DNA of 64,000 bases from Rhizobium terricola (GCF_012927355.1 NZ_JABBGK010000001.1:310001-374000); one strand, 5' to 3'; positions 9,436-19,043 are shown, counted from the stretch's first letter. The notes: generated by a model from the sequence alone, not told the origin. Made by a program: numbers and translations.

Positions 9436-9699
9436 ACCGGCCGATTGAGCCGGCAGCGCAGAACCTCCGACACCTGAACATCCTGAAACGCCGGACTTCC
9501 CGCCGAAATCCGACGTTTTTTTCATGGGAAGGACCGGCGGCCAGGCGCCCGCCTTGTGTGCCTTTCGCCCTTTTGACCCCCGGGACTACGTTAAACGACG
9601 TATACGGTTTTGCGCCGCAGCATCGGATAGTCCCTCCCAGCAACGGTTAAAGTTTTCTTTACCCACCGGTTGCGGGAACAAGAAGAGGGGTTCAACCAG
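9436..9699 (+). promoter_or_regulatory. terC-urtA intergenic: probable terminator and urtA promoter region
   Basis: A 264-bp gap. A hairpin at 9489-9515 (CGCCGGA pairing with TCCGACG, one mismatch) followed by seven T residues to 9522 is a likely terminator for terC. Further down lies an inverted repeat TACGT-N6-ACGTA at 9587-9602, which could be a regulator site for the urea operon. No convincing sigma-54 (GG-N10-GC) element was seen. The urtA ribosome site GAAGAGGGG is at 9682-9690. Confidence 0.5.
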
Positions 9700-10989
9700 A
9701 TGACAATGAAGGCAAAACTCACCGGCGCGCTGCTCGGCGCCATGCTGTCCACGACGGCATTCAGCGGCGCGTTTGCCGCCGACGACACGATCAAGATCGG
9801 CGTGCTCCATTCGCTGTCCGGCACCATGGCGATCTCGGAAACGACGCTCAAGGACGCCATGCTGATGCTCGTCGAGGAGCAGAACAAGAAGGGTGGCGTT
9901 CTCGGCAAGAAGCTCGAGGCGGTCGTCGTCGACCCGGCCTCCGACTGGCCGCTGTTCGCCGAAAAGGCCCGCCAGCTGATTTCCCAGGACAAGGTCGCTG
10001 CCGTGTTCGGCTGCTGGACGTCCTCGTCGCGCAAGTCGGTCCTGCCGGTGTTCGAAGAGCTCAATTCGATCCTCTTCTACCCGGTCCAGTACGAGGGTGA
10101 GGAATCCTCGCGCAACATCTTCTACACCGGTGCCGCGCCGAACCAGCAGGCGATCCCGGCCGTCGACTATCTCGCCGCCGAGGAAGGCGTCGAGCGTTGG
10201 GTGCTTGCCGGCACCGACTACGTCTATCCGCAGACGACCAACAAGATCCTGAAGGCCTACCTGATGTCCAAGGGCGTCAAGGAAGAGGACATCATGATCA
10301 ACTACACGCCGTTCGGTCATTCCGACTGGCAGACGATCGTCTCCGACATCAAGAAGTTCGGCTCGGCCGGCAAGAAGACCGCCGTCGTCTCGACCATCAA
10401 CGGTGACGCCAACGTTCCCTTCTACAAGGAACTCGGCAACCAGGGCATCAAGGCCGAAGACATTCCGGTCGTCGCCTTCTCCGTGGGTGAAGAAGAACTC
10501 GCCGGTCTCGACACCGCGCCGCTGGTCGGCCATCTCGCCGCCTGGAATTACTTCCAGTCCGTCGACGCCGACGTCAATGCCGAGTTCATCAAGACCTGGC
10601 ACGGCTTCACCAAGAACGACAAGCGCGTGACCAACGACCCGATGGAAGCCGCCTATATCGGCTTCAACGCCTGGGTAAAGGCCGTCGAGGCCGCCGGCAC
10701 CACCGACACCGATGCAGTCCTCGATAGCATCATCGGCGTTGCCGTTCCGAACCTGTCGGGCGGCACCTCGACCGTCATGCCGAACCACCACATCACCAAG
10801 CCGGTGCTGATCGGTGAAATCCAGGCCGACGGCCAGTTCGAGATCGTCCAGGAAACGCCGGCCGTCGTCGGCGACGAATGGTCCGACTACCTGCCGGATT
10901 CGAAGGACCTGATCTCCGATTGGCGCAAGCCGATGGAATGCGGCAACTTCAACGTCGCCACCGGCAAGTGCGGCGGCAAGGGCAGCTGA
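9700..10989 (+). CDS. urtA: Urea ABC transporter substrate-binding protein UrtA
   Basis: Periplasmic urea-binding protein, 429 residues. The signal peptide is at residues 1-26 (MTMKAKLTGALLGAM then a core ending AFA), followed by DDTIKIGVLHSLSGTMAISE, the hallmark opening of UrtA/FmdD-type binding proteins. The reading frame is open from a TTG at 9670, but ATG 9700 has a strong GAGGGG ribosome site at 9 bp and a proper signal peptide, so I start there. It is followed by urtBCDE in the order known from cyanobacteria and rhizobia, and by a complete urease cluster, which supports urea as ligand. Confidence 0.94.
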   Translation: MTMKAKLTGALLGAMLSTTAFSGAFAADDTIKIGVLHSLSGTMAISETTLKDAMLMLVEEQNKKGGVLGKKLEAVVVDPASDWPLFAEKARQLISQDKVAAVFGCWTSSSRKSVLPVFEELNSILFYPVQYEGEESSRNIFYTGAAPNQQAIPAVDYLAAEEGVERWVLAGTDYVYPQTTNKILKAYLMSKGVKEEDIMINYTPFGHSDWQTIVSDIKKFGSAGKKTAVVSTINGDANVPFYKELGNQGIKAEDIPVVAFSVGEEELAGLDTAPLVGHLAAWNYFQSVDADVNAEFIKTWHGFTKNDKRVTNDPMEAAYIGFNAWVKAVEAAGTTDTDAVLDSIIGVAVPNLSGGTSTVMPNHHITKPVLIGEIQADGQFEIVQETPAVVGDEWSDYLPDSKDLISDWRKPMECGNFNVATGKCGGKGS

Positions 10990-11255
10990 TCATCCCCTCT
11001 CCCTTCGGGGAGAAGGTGGTCCGAAGGACCGGATGAGGGGGAGCCTTCCCCCTCACCAACAAAATCTGCGACTTAGCGAACGCTAAGATCGCGATTTTGT
11101 ATCCTCTCCCACAAGGGGGAGAGGCGGGGCGCCGCGTCTGCCGCTTTCACCTCTCCCCTTGTGGGAGAGGAAGCGATTTCAACATCTTGGCGTAGCTAAG
11201 TGTTAGAAATTGCAGGTGAGGGGGTAGACGGCGACGCGCACGAACGAGGGGCTGC
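10990..11255. repeat. Cluster of palindromic repeats between urtA and urtB
   Basis: A 266-bp stretch packed with inverted repeats. One RIME-like unit is at about 10993-11041 (CCTCTCCC...GGGGAG and GGTCC...GGACC hairpins). A large hairpin at about 11061-11099 has arms CAAAATC and GATTTTG around TTAGCG...CGCTAA. Two copies of a CCTCTCCC/GGGAGAGG hairpin containing CCCACAAGGGG follow at about 11102-11123 and 11150-11171. No gene is seen in it. Placed within the operon it may stabilise or terminate the urtA transcript, so that the binding protein is made in excess over the membrane subunits. Confidence 0.75.
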
Positions 11256-12872
11256 GTGACGACGATGCGATTTTTTCTAAAACTCATGTTGATGGTGTTG
11301 GTAACAGCTTTCGCCGCGCCCTCCCTGGCGCAGAGCGATCCGAAGGACCTCATCAACGCGCTGGGCAAGGCCAATTTCAAGCAGGCCGAGGAACTGCTGA
11401 CGCAGATCGCGGCGACCGGTGATGCTCGTGTCGTTCCGGCGCTCGAGGCCTTCGCCGAGGGCGATCTCTATGTTCGCAAGTCCGATGGCGCGGTCGTCAT
11501 CACCAAGGCCGCCGGTTCCAATCTGGTCGCCATCGATCCGCTTTCCGGCGAGACCCTCGGCGAGGCGCCGAAGGCTGCCTTCACGAAGATCAAGGTCAAC
11601 AACAATCTGCGTCGCGCCATCCGCTCGGCGCTGGGCGGGCTGACGCTCATGAGCCCCGACAGGGCGGTGCGCCTGCAGGCGGCGCAACAGGTGCTGCAAT
11701 CGCCGAGCGCGGAAAATCTCGATCTCGTCGAGGCGGCGCTCGCCAAGGAAGCCGACAGCGAGGTCAAGGCCCGCATGGAAGAGGCGCGCGCCGTGTCGCT
11801 GCTGGCCTCCGACCGTTCCGTCGAGGAAAAGCGCGCCGCGATCGACAGGGTCGCCTCGCTCGGCGGGCGCGAGGCGATCGGCATCCTGATGACCGTGTCC
11901 TCGACGATCGACGAAAGCCTGAAACCCGATCTCGACAAGGCGATCGCCGGCATCGAGGGTGATCTGGCGCTGTGGGATGCGGGCCAGAACGTCTGGTACG
12001 GCATTTCGCTCGGCTCGGTGCTGCTGCTGGCCGCCATCGGCCTTGCCATCACCTTCGGCGTCATGGGCATCATCAACATGGCGCATGGCGAGATGGTGAT
12101 GATCGGCGCCTATTCCACCTTCATGGTCCAGCAGGTGATCCGCACCTCCTATCCGGGGCTGTTCGACTGGTCGCTGGCCATCGCCCTGCCTGTGGCCTTC
12201 CTCGTCACCGCCGTGATCGGCCTCGTCATCGAGCGCGGCGTCATCCGTTTTCTCTATGGCCGGCCGCTCGAGACGCTGCTCGCCACCTGGGGCATTTCGC
12301 TGATCCTGCAGCAGTTGATCCGCACGATCTTCGGCCCGACCAATCAGGAGGTCGGCAATCCGTCGTGGATGTCCGGCTCGTTCGCGCTGGGTGGGCTGAC
12401 GATCACCTGGAACCGGTTGTGGATCGTGCTCTTTTCGCTGACCATCTTCTTTGCCCTGCTTGCACTGATGAAACGGTCCGCCTTCGGGTTGCAGATGCGC
12501 GCCGTCACGCAGAACCGCCGCATGGCGTCGTCGATGGGCATTCGCACCCCGTGGGTCGACGCCTTCACCTTCGCGCTCGGCTCCGGCATCGCCGGTATCG
12601 CCGGTGTGGCCCTTTCCCAGATTGACAACGTTTCGCCCAACCTCGGCCAAGCCTACATCATCGACAGTTTCATGGTCGTGGTGTTCGGCGGGGTCGGCAA
12701 TCTCTGGGGCACGTTTGTCGGCGCGCTGTTGCTTGGCGTGCTCAACAAGTTCCTCGAACCCTCGGTCGGCGCGGTCCTCGGCAAGATCCTCGTGCTCGTG
12801 CTGATCATCCTCTTCATCCAGAAACGACCGCGCGGCCTCTTCGCGCTCAAGGGAAGGGCGGTGGAAGCATGA
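11256..12872 (+). CDS. urtB: Urea ABC transporter permease UrtB
   Basis: Membrane subunit, 538 residues, the long form typical of UrtB. A signal peptide (MRFFLKLMLMVLVTAFAAPSLA) is followed by about 210 residues of extracytoplasmic sequence, then a LivH-like permease domain beginning near WYGISLGSVLLLAAIG, with MGIINMAHGEMVMIGAY typical of the family. The GTG at 11256 and the ATG at 11265 are both possible starts; the difference is three residues. The gene ends with an ATGA overlap into urtC, so the two are translationally coupled. Confidence 0.93.
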   Translation: MTTMRFFLKLMLMVLVTAFAAPSLAQSDPKDLINALGKANFKQAEELLTQIAATGDARVVPALEAFAEGDLYVRKSDGAVVITKAAGSNLVAIDPLSGETLGEAPKAAFTKIKVNNNLRRAIRSALGGLTLMSPDRAVRLQAAQQVLQSPSAENLDLVEAALAKEADSEVKARMEEARAVSLLASDRSVEEKRAAIDRVASLGGREAIGILMTVSSTIDESLKPDLDKAIAGIEGDLALWDAGQNVWYGISLGSVLLLAAIGLAITFGVMGIINMAHGEMVMIGAYSTFMVQQVIRTSYPGLFDWSLAIALPVAFLVTAVIGLVIERGVIRFLYGRPLETLLATWGISLILQQLIRTIFGPTNQEVGNPSWMSGSFALGGLTITWNRLWIVLFSLTIFFALLALMKRSAFGLQMRAVTQNRRMASSMGIRTPWVDAFTFALGSGIAGIAGVALSQIDNVSPNLGQAYIIDSFMVVVFGGVGNLWGTFVGALLLGVLNKFLEPSVGAVLGKILVLVLIILFIQKRPRGLFALKGRAVEA

Positions 12873-14041
12873 TCACCGGTTTCATCTTCAGGGCACTCGA
12901 AGGCAGGATCGTCATTGCCGTCGGCGTTCTTCTCGGCGTGGCGCTCATCGTCCCGGCGCTCAATCTGCTCACCCCGGTGGACAGCTTTCTTCATATCCCG
13001 ACCTATGCCGTGTCGCTGATGGGCAAATATCTCTGCTATGCGCTGCTGGCGCTGGCACTCGACCTGGTCTGGGGCTATTGCGGCATCCTGTCTCTCGGTC
13101 ACGGCGCCTTCTTCGCGCTCGGCGGCTATGCCATGGGCATGTATCTGATGCGCCAGATCGGCAGCCGCGGCGTCTACGGCAATCCGATCCTGCCCGACTT
13201 CATGGTCTTCCTCAACTGGAAGGAACTGCCGTGGTTCTGGCACGGCATGGACATGTTCTGGTTCGCCATGCTGATGGTGCTCGTCGTGCCGGGGCTGCTC
13301 GCTTTCGTCTTTGGCTGGTTCGCCTTCCGCTCCAGAGTGAACGGCGTCTATCTGTCGATCATCACCCAGGCGATGACCTATGCGCTGCTCTTGGCCTTCT
13401 TCCGCAACGACATGGGTTTCGGCGGCAATAACGGCCTTACCGACTTCAAGGAAATCATCGGCTTCAACGTGCAGGCGGACGGCACGCGCGCGGTGCTGTT
13501 CGCGCTCTCGGCGCTCATGCTGTCGCTCTGCCTGGTGATATCCTCGGCGATCGTGCGTTCCAAGTTCGGAAAGGTGCTGGTCGGCGTGCGCGATGCCGAA
13601 AGCCGCGTGCGCTTCCTCGGCTACCGGGTGGAAAACATCAAGCTGTTCACCTTTGTGGTTTCGGCGATGATGGCGGGGATCGCAGGCGCCCTGTTCGTGC
13701 CGCAGGTCGGCATCATCAATCCGGGCGAGTTCGCGCCGGCAAACTCCATCGAGGTGGTGGTCTGGACCGCGGTCGGCGGGCGCGGCACGCTGATCGGGCC
13801 GATCATCGGCGCGCTGATGGTCAATGCGGGCAAGAGCTATTTCACCGGCGCATTCCCGGAACTCTGGCTGTTCGCGCTGGGCGGGCTCTTCATCGGCGTG
13901 ACGCTGTTTCTGCCCAAGGGCGTGGTCGGCACGATCCAGCAGCGGCTGGCGACGCGGCGCGAGCGCGAGGCGGCGGGCGACGCCGCCAACACTGACACGG
14001 TAACCGACGCGGCGCTGCCGGTCGGCCAGGCGGCGGAGTAA
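12869..14041 (+). CDS. urtC: Urea ABC transporter permease UrtC
   Basis: A 390-residue LivM-like membrane permease with about ten membrane segments and the conserved stretch LDLVWGYCGILSLGHGAFFALGG divided over the third and fourth segments. NGVYLSIITQAMTYALLLAF and the EAA-like region VGVRDAESRVRFLGY are also visible. The last 35 residues form a charged Ala-rich tail. It starts inside the urtB stop (ATGA overlap) and is followed 5 bp later by urtD. Confidence 0.94.
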   Translation: MITGFIFRALEGRIVIAVGVLLGVALIVPALNLLTPVDSFLHIPTYAVSLMGKYLCYALLALALDLVWGYCGILSLGHGAFFALGGYAMGMYLMRQIGSRGVYGNPILPDFMVFLNWKELPWFWHGMDMFWFAMLMVLVVPGLLAFVFGWFAFRSRVNGVYLSIITQAMTYALLLAFFRNDMGFGGNNGLTDFKEIIGFNVQADGTRAVLFALSALMLSLCLVISSAIVRSKFGKVLVGVRDAESRVRFLGYRVENIKLFTFVVSAMMAGIAGALFVPQVGIINPGEFAPANSIEVVVWTAVGGRGTLIGPIIGALMVNAGKSYFTGAFPELWLFALGGLFIGVTLFLPKGVVGTIQQRLATRREREAAGDAANTDTVTDAALPVGQAAE

Positions 14042-14046
14042 GCGTC

Positions 14047-14799
14047 ATGAACGACAAGAAGCCCACGAGCATCCTCTATCTCGACGGCGTGTCCGTCTCC
14101 TTCGACGGCTTCAAGGCGCTGAACTCGCTGTCCTTCGTCGTCGAGCCGGGCGAGCTTCGCGCGATCATCGGCCCGAACGGTGCCGGAAAGACGACGATGA
14201 TGGACATCATTACGGGCAAGACCCGGCCTGACGAAGGCGAGGTTTTCTTCAACGGTGACGTCGACCTGACGAAGAGGGACGAGGCCGAGATCGCCCAGCT
14301 CGGCATCGGCCGCAAGTTCCAGAAGCCGACCGTGTTCGAGAGCCATACCGTCTGGGACAATCTCGAACTCGCACTCAACCGTGACCGCGGCGTGTTCGGC
14401 ACGTTGTTCTATCGCCTTTCGGCGGAAGACAAGGCGCGCATCGAGGAGATCCTCGAGACGGTGCGGCTGACCGCTCGCGCCCAGGACCTCGCCGCCAATC
14501 TCAGCCATGGCCAGAAGCAATGGCTGGAGATCGGCATGCTGCTCGCGCAGGAACCCAAGCTGCTTCTGGTCGACGAGCCGGTGGCCGGCATGACCGACGC
14601 GGAGACGGCGGAGACGGCGATCCTGCTCAAGGAAATCGCCCGGACCCGTTCGGTGGTCGTCGTCGAACACGACATGGGCTTCATCCGCGATCTCGGGGTC
14701 AAGGTCACGTGTCTCGCCGAAGGCTCGGTACTGGCCGAGGGCTCGATCGATTTCGTCTCGGCCGATCCCAAGGTGATCGAGAACTATCTGGGGCGGTGA
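14047..14799 (+). CDS. urtD: Urea ABC transporter ATPase UrtD
   Basis: A 250-residue LivG-like ATPase. Walker A is GPNGAGKTTMMD, the signature LSHGQKQWLEIGM carries the histidine variant seen in UrtD rather than LSGGQ, and Walker B is LLLVDEPVAGM. The specificity-type element GIGRKFQKPTVFESHTVWDN follows Walker A. It is the fourth gene of the urt operon; a 261-bp repeat-filled gap separates it from urtE. Confidence 0.94.
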   Translation: MNDKKPTSILYLDGVSVSFDGFKALNSLSFVVEPGELRAIIGPNGAGKTTMMDIITGKTRPDEGEVFFNGDVDLTKRDEAEIAQLGIGRKFQKPTVFESHTVWDNLELALNRDRGVFGTLFYRLSAEDKARIEEILETVRLTARAQDLAANLSHGQKQWLEIGMLLAQEPKLLLVDEPVAGMTDAETAETAILLKEIARTRSVVVVEHDMGFIRDLGVKVTCLAEGSVLAEGSIDFVSADPKVIENYLGR

Positions 14800-14830
14800 T
14801 CAGATGATGTCGGACGCTGCGGCGCGCATA

Positions 14831-15024
14831 CCCCCCTCTGCCCTGCCGGGCATCTTCCCCTCAAGGGGGGAGATCGGATCTTGGCAATCCGCCGGCCCAA
14901 TATCCAAGCGAAGGTTCGGGGGGTACGGGCGGTATCGTCCCGCGAGGATAGTTTGCAGGCGAGAGGCCGGCTCCGCGCCGATCTCCCCCCTTGAGGGGAA
15001 GATGCCCGGCAGGGCAGAGGGGGG
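14831..15024. repeat. 194-bp element bounded by 47-bp perfect inverted repeats, between urtD and urtE
   Basis: The left arm 14831-14877 (begins CCCCCCTCTGCCCTGCCGGG) and right arm 14978-15024 are exact reverse complements over 47 bp, enclosing a 100-bp centre. A related element with the same left arm is at 34499-34658 in another transporter operon. Size, palindromic ends and intergenic position fit a rhizobial mosaic repeat or a non-autonomous miniature element. No gene lies in it; any transcript through it should fold into a very stable hairpin. Confidence 0.85.
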
Positions 15025-15060
15025 TGTCGTACCCCGTAAACATTTCGGGGAACACGCATC

Positions 15061-15756
15061 ATGCTGACAGTCGACAACATCAACCTTCACTACGGCGCCG
15101 CCCAGGCCCTGCGCGGGGTCTCGATCAAGGCCGAGATGGGCAAGATCACCTGTGTGCTCGGTCGAAACGGGGTCGGCAAGTCGTCGCTGCTACGGGCCGT
15201 CACCGGCCAGCACGGCGTTTCCTCCGGCACGATCGCTTTTTCGGGCACGACGCTTGACGGGATGGCGCCGTTCAACCGGGCCAAGCTCGGCCTCGGCTAT
15301 GTGCCGCAGGGGCGGGAAATCTTCCCGCTTCTGACCGTCCGGGAAAACCTCGAGACCGGTTATGCGCCGCTGCCGCGCAAGGACCGTTTCATTCCCGACG
15401 AGATCTTCAGCCTGTTTCCGGTTCTGGAAAGCATGCTGGGGCGACGCGGCGGCGATCTCTCGGGTGGTCAGCAGCAGCAGCTGGCGATCGGCCGGGCCAT
15501 GGTGACGCGGCCGAAGATCCTCGTGCTCGACGAACCGACGGAGGGCATCCAGCCGTCGATCATCAAGGATATCGGCCGGGCGATCAAATATCTGCGCGAT
15601 TCTACCGGCATGGCGATCCTGCTGGTCGAGCAGTATCTCGATTTCTGCCGCGAGCTTGCCGACCAAGTCTACATCATGGATCGCGGCGAGATCGTCCATG
15701 AAGGCAGGGCGGAAACGCTCGACACGCCCGAGGCGCGGCGGCATCTGACGGTCTGA
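15061..15756 (+). CDS. urtE: Urea ABC transporter ATPase UrtE
   Basis: A 231-residue LivF-like ATPase: Walker A GRNGVGKSSLL, the family segment YVPQGREIFPLLTVRENL, signature LSGGQQQQLAIGR, Walker B ILVLDEPTEGIQPS, and the switch-His analogue region LLVEQYLDF. It is separated from urtD by the 194-bp inverted-repeat element but is still in the same direction and completes a full UrtABCDE transporter. Confidence 0.94.
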   Translation: MLTVDNINLHYGAAQALRGVSIKAEMGKITCVLGRNGVGKSSLLRAVTGQHGVSSGTIAFSGTTLDGMAPFNRAKLGLGYVPQGREIFPLLTVRENLETGYAPLPRKDRFIPDEIFSLFPVLESMLGRRGGDLSGGQQQQLAIGRAMVTRPKILVLDEPTEGIQPSIIKDIGRAIKYLRDSTGMAILLVEQYLDFCRELADQVYIMDRGEIVHEGRAETLDTPEARRHLTV

Positions 15757-15852
15757 TCTTGTCTCACATGGTTGATGATTTATTAGTGATCTATGCTTGA
15801 AGCTGAGGGGACGCGTGGTATCAACGCGCATCTGCTAACAGAAGGCACAGCC

Positions 15853-17007
15853 ATGACATCCAGCACGGTTCGAAACCGGTTGCGGGCGCGCGACCTCGTT
15901 GGTCTTCTCGCGACGGGCTATCTTTTCTTCGGGGCCACGACCGGTGATGCAGCGGCAGCCACGGGCTGCGGCATGCCGATGGACCCCGGCCGGCACGACA
16001 TGGTGATCCGCTCCGAGGGCGAGGAGCGCAGTGCGGTCTACTACATCCCGTCGGGCTATACCGGCGGCCGCAAGGTTCCGCTGGTCTTCGACTTCCACGG
16101 TTCCAACAGCCATCCTCGCGGCCAGCTTAACCGCAGCCATTGGGATCAGGTTGCGGAGCAGGAAGGATTCATCGTGATGGCGCTGGAAGGCAGCCTCGAC
16201 GGTGCGTTGCCCGGAACCCATGCGTGGAACGTGCCGGGCGTCAACCCGCTGCCCGGGGTCAGCCGCGAGGGACGTCTCGACGAGGGCAAGTTCATCCGCG
16301 ACGCGGTGGCTGCGGCGAAGGAGACGTTCTGCGTCGACCCCGCCCGCATCTATGCGTCGGGCTATTCGGGCGGCGGACGCATGCTGTCGCAATATGTCTG
16401 CGACGGGCATGGCGACTTTGCCGCCGCCGGTTTCGTCATGGGCCTGCGCGCCGGCTATCCCGAGCAGGAGGACGGTGTGTGGCGCCCGCGCAAGGAAAGC
16501 TGCAACCCGGCGCGTCCGATCTCGATCATCGCGTTTTCCGGCCTCAAGGATCACGTCAACCCGTTTGCCGGTGGCGGAAAGCCCTACTGGCAGTATGGCG
16601 GCGAGGTGGCGGTCAAGCGCTGGGCGGAGCTTAACGGCTGCGAGGAGCGGGCGCTCACCGACAAGGGCGACACGGTGACCGTCACGACCTATCCCGGCTG
16701 CCGGGGCGGGACGAGCGTGATGTCGCATGTGATTGCCGATGCCGATCACGACTGGCCGTCGCAGGCCATCCGCTTCCGGCTTGCCGCCGCCAGTGGGGAC
16801 GACACAATCCGGGAGGTTGATGCGACGGGAAGAATGTGGGAGTTTTTCCGCACTGCGGGAGGCGAGCTGATGGCCGGAACGGCGACCACGGCTGCCTGCG
16901 CCGACGACAAGACAACCGCCAAGACGAAAAAAGGCGGTCAGGGGATCAAGTGCAGCCAGCAAGTGACATCAGACCTCAGCGCGCCCGGGGCGTCGGAAGG
17001 CTTGTGA
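15853..17007 (+). CDS. Secreted PHB-depolymerase/feruloyl-esterase-like hydrolase
   Basis: A 384-residue alpha/beta-hydrolase of the LpqC/PHB-depolymerase type. The N-terminus (about 1-35) is a long signal peptide with a hydrophobic core ending near AAAA. Seen are the oxyanion segment [16 protein letters not shown], the nucleophile elbow GYSGGGR with Ser172, and a late His in [11 protein letters not shown] 15853 is chosen because AGAAGG lies 8 bp upstream. The 3' end overlaps the start of ureD by 58 bp in another frame, so it is likely cotranscribed with urease genes. The natural substrate is unknown; no polyhydroxyalkanoate genes are nearby. Confidence 0.82.
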   Translation: MTSSTVRNRLRARDLVGLLATGYLFFGATTGDAAAATGCGMPMDPGRHDMVIRSEGEERSAVYYIPSGYTGGRKVPLVFDFHGSNSHPRGQLNRSHWDQVAEQEGFIVMALEGSLDGALPGTHAWNVPGVNPLPGVSREGRLDEGKFIRDAVAAAKETFCVDPARIYASGYSGGGRMLSQYVCDGHGDFAAAGFVMGLRAGYPEQEDGVWRPRKESCNPARPISIIAFSGLKDHVNPFAGGGKPYWQYGGEVAVKRWAELNGCEERALTDKGDTVTVTTYPGCRGGTSVMSHVIADADHDWPSQAIRFRLAAASGDDTIREVDATGRMWEFFRTAGGELMAGTATTAACADDKTTAKTKKGGQGIKCSQQVTSDLSAPGASEGL

Positions 17008-17765
17008 CGAAGCCGTTCGGCGGCCGGACCCGGATCGCCGAGCTCTATCAGGAAGGCGCGGCGAAGATCCGTCTTCCGGAGACCTTCACTTCCGAGATGG
17101 AGGCGGTGATCATCAATACCGCCGGCGGGCTCACGGGAGGCGACCGGATGGACTGGTCGTTTTCCGCAGGACCCGACACCTTCGTCACGGCGACGACGCA
17201 GGCCTGCGAAAAGATTTACAAGGCTTCGGCCGGTACGGCCGAGGTGGTGACGTCGATCGATGTGGCGGCGGGCGCCCGGCTTCACTGGTTGCCGCAGGAG
17301 AGCATCCTTTTCGATAACGCCTCGCTGACGCGCCGGCTCGAGGTCGATCTCGACGAGACCGCCGAATTTGTCGCTGTGGAGGCGATCCTGCTCGGCCGCA
17401 AGGCAATGGGCGAGGCGATGGCGCAGGGCATGGTACGCGACCGCTGGCGCATCCGTCGGGCGGGCCGGCTGATCCATGCGGAAGAGTTGATGATGCGGGG
17501 CGACATCGCCACGCTGACGCAAGAGGCCCCGGTGCTCGGCGGCAAGGTGGCCTTCGCCACGGTCCTCTATACGGGGCCAAGCTGTGAGGCCCTGCTGCCG
17601 AAGGTGCGCGGGGTGCTCGGCCCATGGGGTGGTGCAAGCCACTGGAAGGACAAGCTTGTGGTGCGGCTATCGGCCGAAGATGGGTTCATCTTGAGAAAAT
17701 CCCTGATCCCGGTGATTTCCATCTTGCGTGGCGGTGCGTCAGTGCCGAAAGTCTGGAATCTATGA
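16950..17765 (+). CDS. ureD: Urease accessory protein UreD
   Basis: A 271-residue UreD/UreH family protein, part of the UreD-F-G complex that loads nickel into apo-urease. Conserved stretches: [12 protein letters not shown] near the N-terminus, [41 protein letters not shown] and LLGRKAMGE. The open frame extends to 16836, but the family match begins at about residue 10 from the GTG at 16950, which has an AGGGG ribosome site 5 bp upstream, so I start there. The first 58 bp lie inside the preceding esterase gene. Confidence 0.92.
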   Translation: MQPASDIRPQRARGVGRLVTKPFGGRTRIAELYQEGAAKIRLPETFTSEMEAVIINTAGGLTGGDRMDWSFSAGPDTFVTATTQACEKIYKASAGTAEVVTSIDVAAGARLHWLPQESILFDNASLTRRLEVDLDETAEFVAVEAILLGRKAMGEAMAQGMVRDRWRIRRAGRLIHAEELMMRGDIATLTQEAPVLGGKVAFATVLYTGPSCEALLPKVRGVLGPWGGASHWKDKLVVRLSAEDGFILRKSLIPVISILRGGASVPKVWNL

Positions 17766-17790
17766 CAGTGATCAAGAACGTGGAGCGGTC

Positions 17791-18093
17791 ATGAACCTGA
17801 GCCCGAGGGAAAAAGACAAACTGCTGATCGCCATGGCGGCCATGGTCGCGCGCCGGCGGCTGGAGCGGGGTGTCAAGCTCAACTATCCGGAAGCGATCGC
17901 CTTGATCACCGACTTCGTCGTCGAGGGCGCCCGTGACGGCCGCCCGGTCGCCGAGCTCATGGAGGCGGGTGCCCATGTGGTTACCCGCGGCCAGGTCATG
18001 GAGGGCATCGCCGAGATGATCCATGACGTGCAGGTCGAAGCGACCTTCCCGGACGGAACCAAGCTGGTGACCGTTCACGAACCGATCCGCTGA
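17791..18093 (+). CDS. ureA: Urease gamma subunit UreA
   Basis: A 100-residue structural subunit, full family length, opening [20 protein letters not shown] with [20 protein letters not shown] and ending TVHEPI. ATG 17791 is supported by GGAGCGG just upstream. It lies 25 bp after ureD and 10 bp before the DUF1272 gene. Together with UreB and UreC it forms the (abc)3 urease that hydrolyses urea to ammonia and carbamate. Confidence 0.96.
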   Translation: MNLSPREKDKLLIAMAAMVARRRLERGVKLNYPEAIALITDFVVEGARDGRPVAELMEAGAHVVTRGQVMEGIAEMIHDVQVEATFPDGTKLVTVHEPIR

Positions 18094-18103
18094 GGGTGCT
18101 TTC

Positions 18104-18361
18104 ATGGCGCTGGAGCTTCGACCGAATTGCGAGTGCTGCGACCGCGACCTGCCGCCCGAGAGCCGGGATGCGCTGATCTGCAGTTTCGAATGCACGTTCT
18201 GCAGTGACTGCGCGAGCGCCGTGCTTGGCGGCGTCTGCCCCAATTGTGGTGGCGAACTGGTGCGCCGACCGATCCGGCCGGCTGCGCGACTCGTAAACAA
18301 TCCTGCGTCTGACAAACGCGTCCTCAAGGCCGAGGGCTGCAAGCCGGTCAAGGCCGCCTGA
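18104..18361 (+). CDS. DUF1272 small zinc-ribbon-like protein within the urease operon
   Basis: An 85-residue protein with paired cysteines in a treble or ribbon-like pattern ([19 protein letters not shown]), the pattern of DUF1272, so it probably binds zinc. The tail after residue 55 is basic and variable. It lies 10 bp after ureA and 20 bp before ureB. Its role is unknown; small non-urease ORFs inside rhizobial urease operons are a recurring feature. Confidence 0.85.
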   Translation: MALELRPNCECCDRDLPPESRDALICSFECTFCSDCASAVLGGVCPNCGGELVRRPIRPAARLVNNPASDKRVLKAEGCKPVKAA

Positions 18362-18381
18362 ACAACGGAGAGGGACTGTCC

Positions 18382-18687
18382 ATGATCCCGGGTGAAATCA
18401 TTGCCGCAAGCGGCGACATCGAACTCAATGCCGGTCAACCGACCGTGACGATCGAGGTGTCGAATACCGGCGATCGGCCGGTGCAGGTCGGCAGCCACTA
18501 CCATTTCTTCGAGGCCAATGCCGGGCTTTCCTTCGACCGGGAAAAGGTTCGCGGCATGCGTCTCGACATTCCGGCAGGAACGGCAGTGCGGTTCGAGCCG
18601 GGACAGACGCGGCAGGTGACGCTGATCCCGCTTTCGGGCAAGCGCGCGGTCTACGGTTTCCGCCAACAGGTGATGGGGGCGCTCTGA
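18382..18687 (+). CDS. ureB: Urease beta subunit UreB
   Basis: A 101-residue structural subunit beginning [18 protein letters not shown], with [21 protein letters not shown] (short core GSHYHFFE) and the closing [18 protein letters not shown]. An AGAGGGAC ribosome site precedes the start. Its stop codon shares one base with the start of the following GFA-type gene (TGATG). Confidence 0.96.
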   Translation: MIPGEIIAASGDIELNAGQPTVTIEVSNTGDRPVQVGSHYHFFEANAGLSFDREKVRGMRLDIPAGTAVRFEPGQTRQVTLIPLSGKRAVYGFRQQVMGAL

Positions 18688-19043
18688 TGGCCGTCCAGCA
18701 TTATCACGGCAGCTGCCAGTGCGGCGCAGTCGACTTCGACGTCGACCTCGACCTCTCGCATACGGCGACCTGCAATTGCTCGCGCTGCCGCCGGCTTGGC
18801 TCCGTGCTGGCGTTTGCGGCCCGGGAAGCCTTCACGCTGAATTCCGGCAGCGAGAACCTCACCGAATACCAGTTCAACAAGCACCTGATCCATCACCAGT
18901 TCTGCAAGACCTGCGGTATGCAGGGCTTTTCCTACGGCGCGACGCCGGACGGGCGCCAGATGGTCGCCGTCAATGTCAATTGCCTCGACGGGGTGGACGC
19001 ACGTTCGCTGCCCTCCGAGGCGTTCGACGGCGCGGCCCTTTAA
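18687..19043 (+). CDS. GFA-type zinc-binding protein
   Basis: A 118-residue member of the glutathione-dependent formaldehyde-activating (GFA, CENP-V-like) fold family. All zinc ligand motifs are present: CQCGAV, CNCSRC and FCKTCG. It overlaps ureB by one base, so is translationally coupled. Most family members of this size have no proven enzymatic activity; a role in urease maturation or small-thiol chemistry is only suggested by location. Confidence 0.85.
   Translation: MAVQHYHGSCQCGAVDFDVDLDLSHTATCNCSRCRRLGSVLAFAAREAFTLNSGSENLTEYQFNKHLIHHQFCKTCGMQGFSYGATPDGRQMVAVNVNCLDGVDARSLPSEAFDGAAL

Noticed and set aside
9647-9661. CtrA-like site TTAA-N7-TTTA upstream of urtA
   Set aside because: One mismatch in a short motif within an AT-rich leader, overlapping the untranslated leader near the ribosome site; no reason to expect cell-cycle control of urea uptake.
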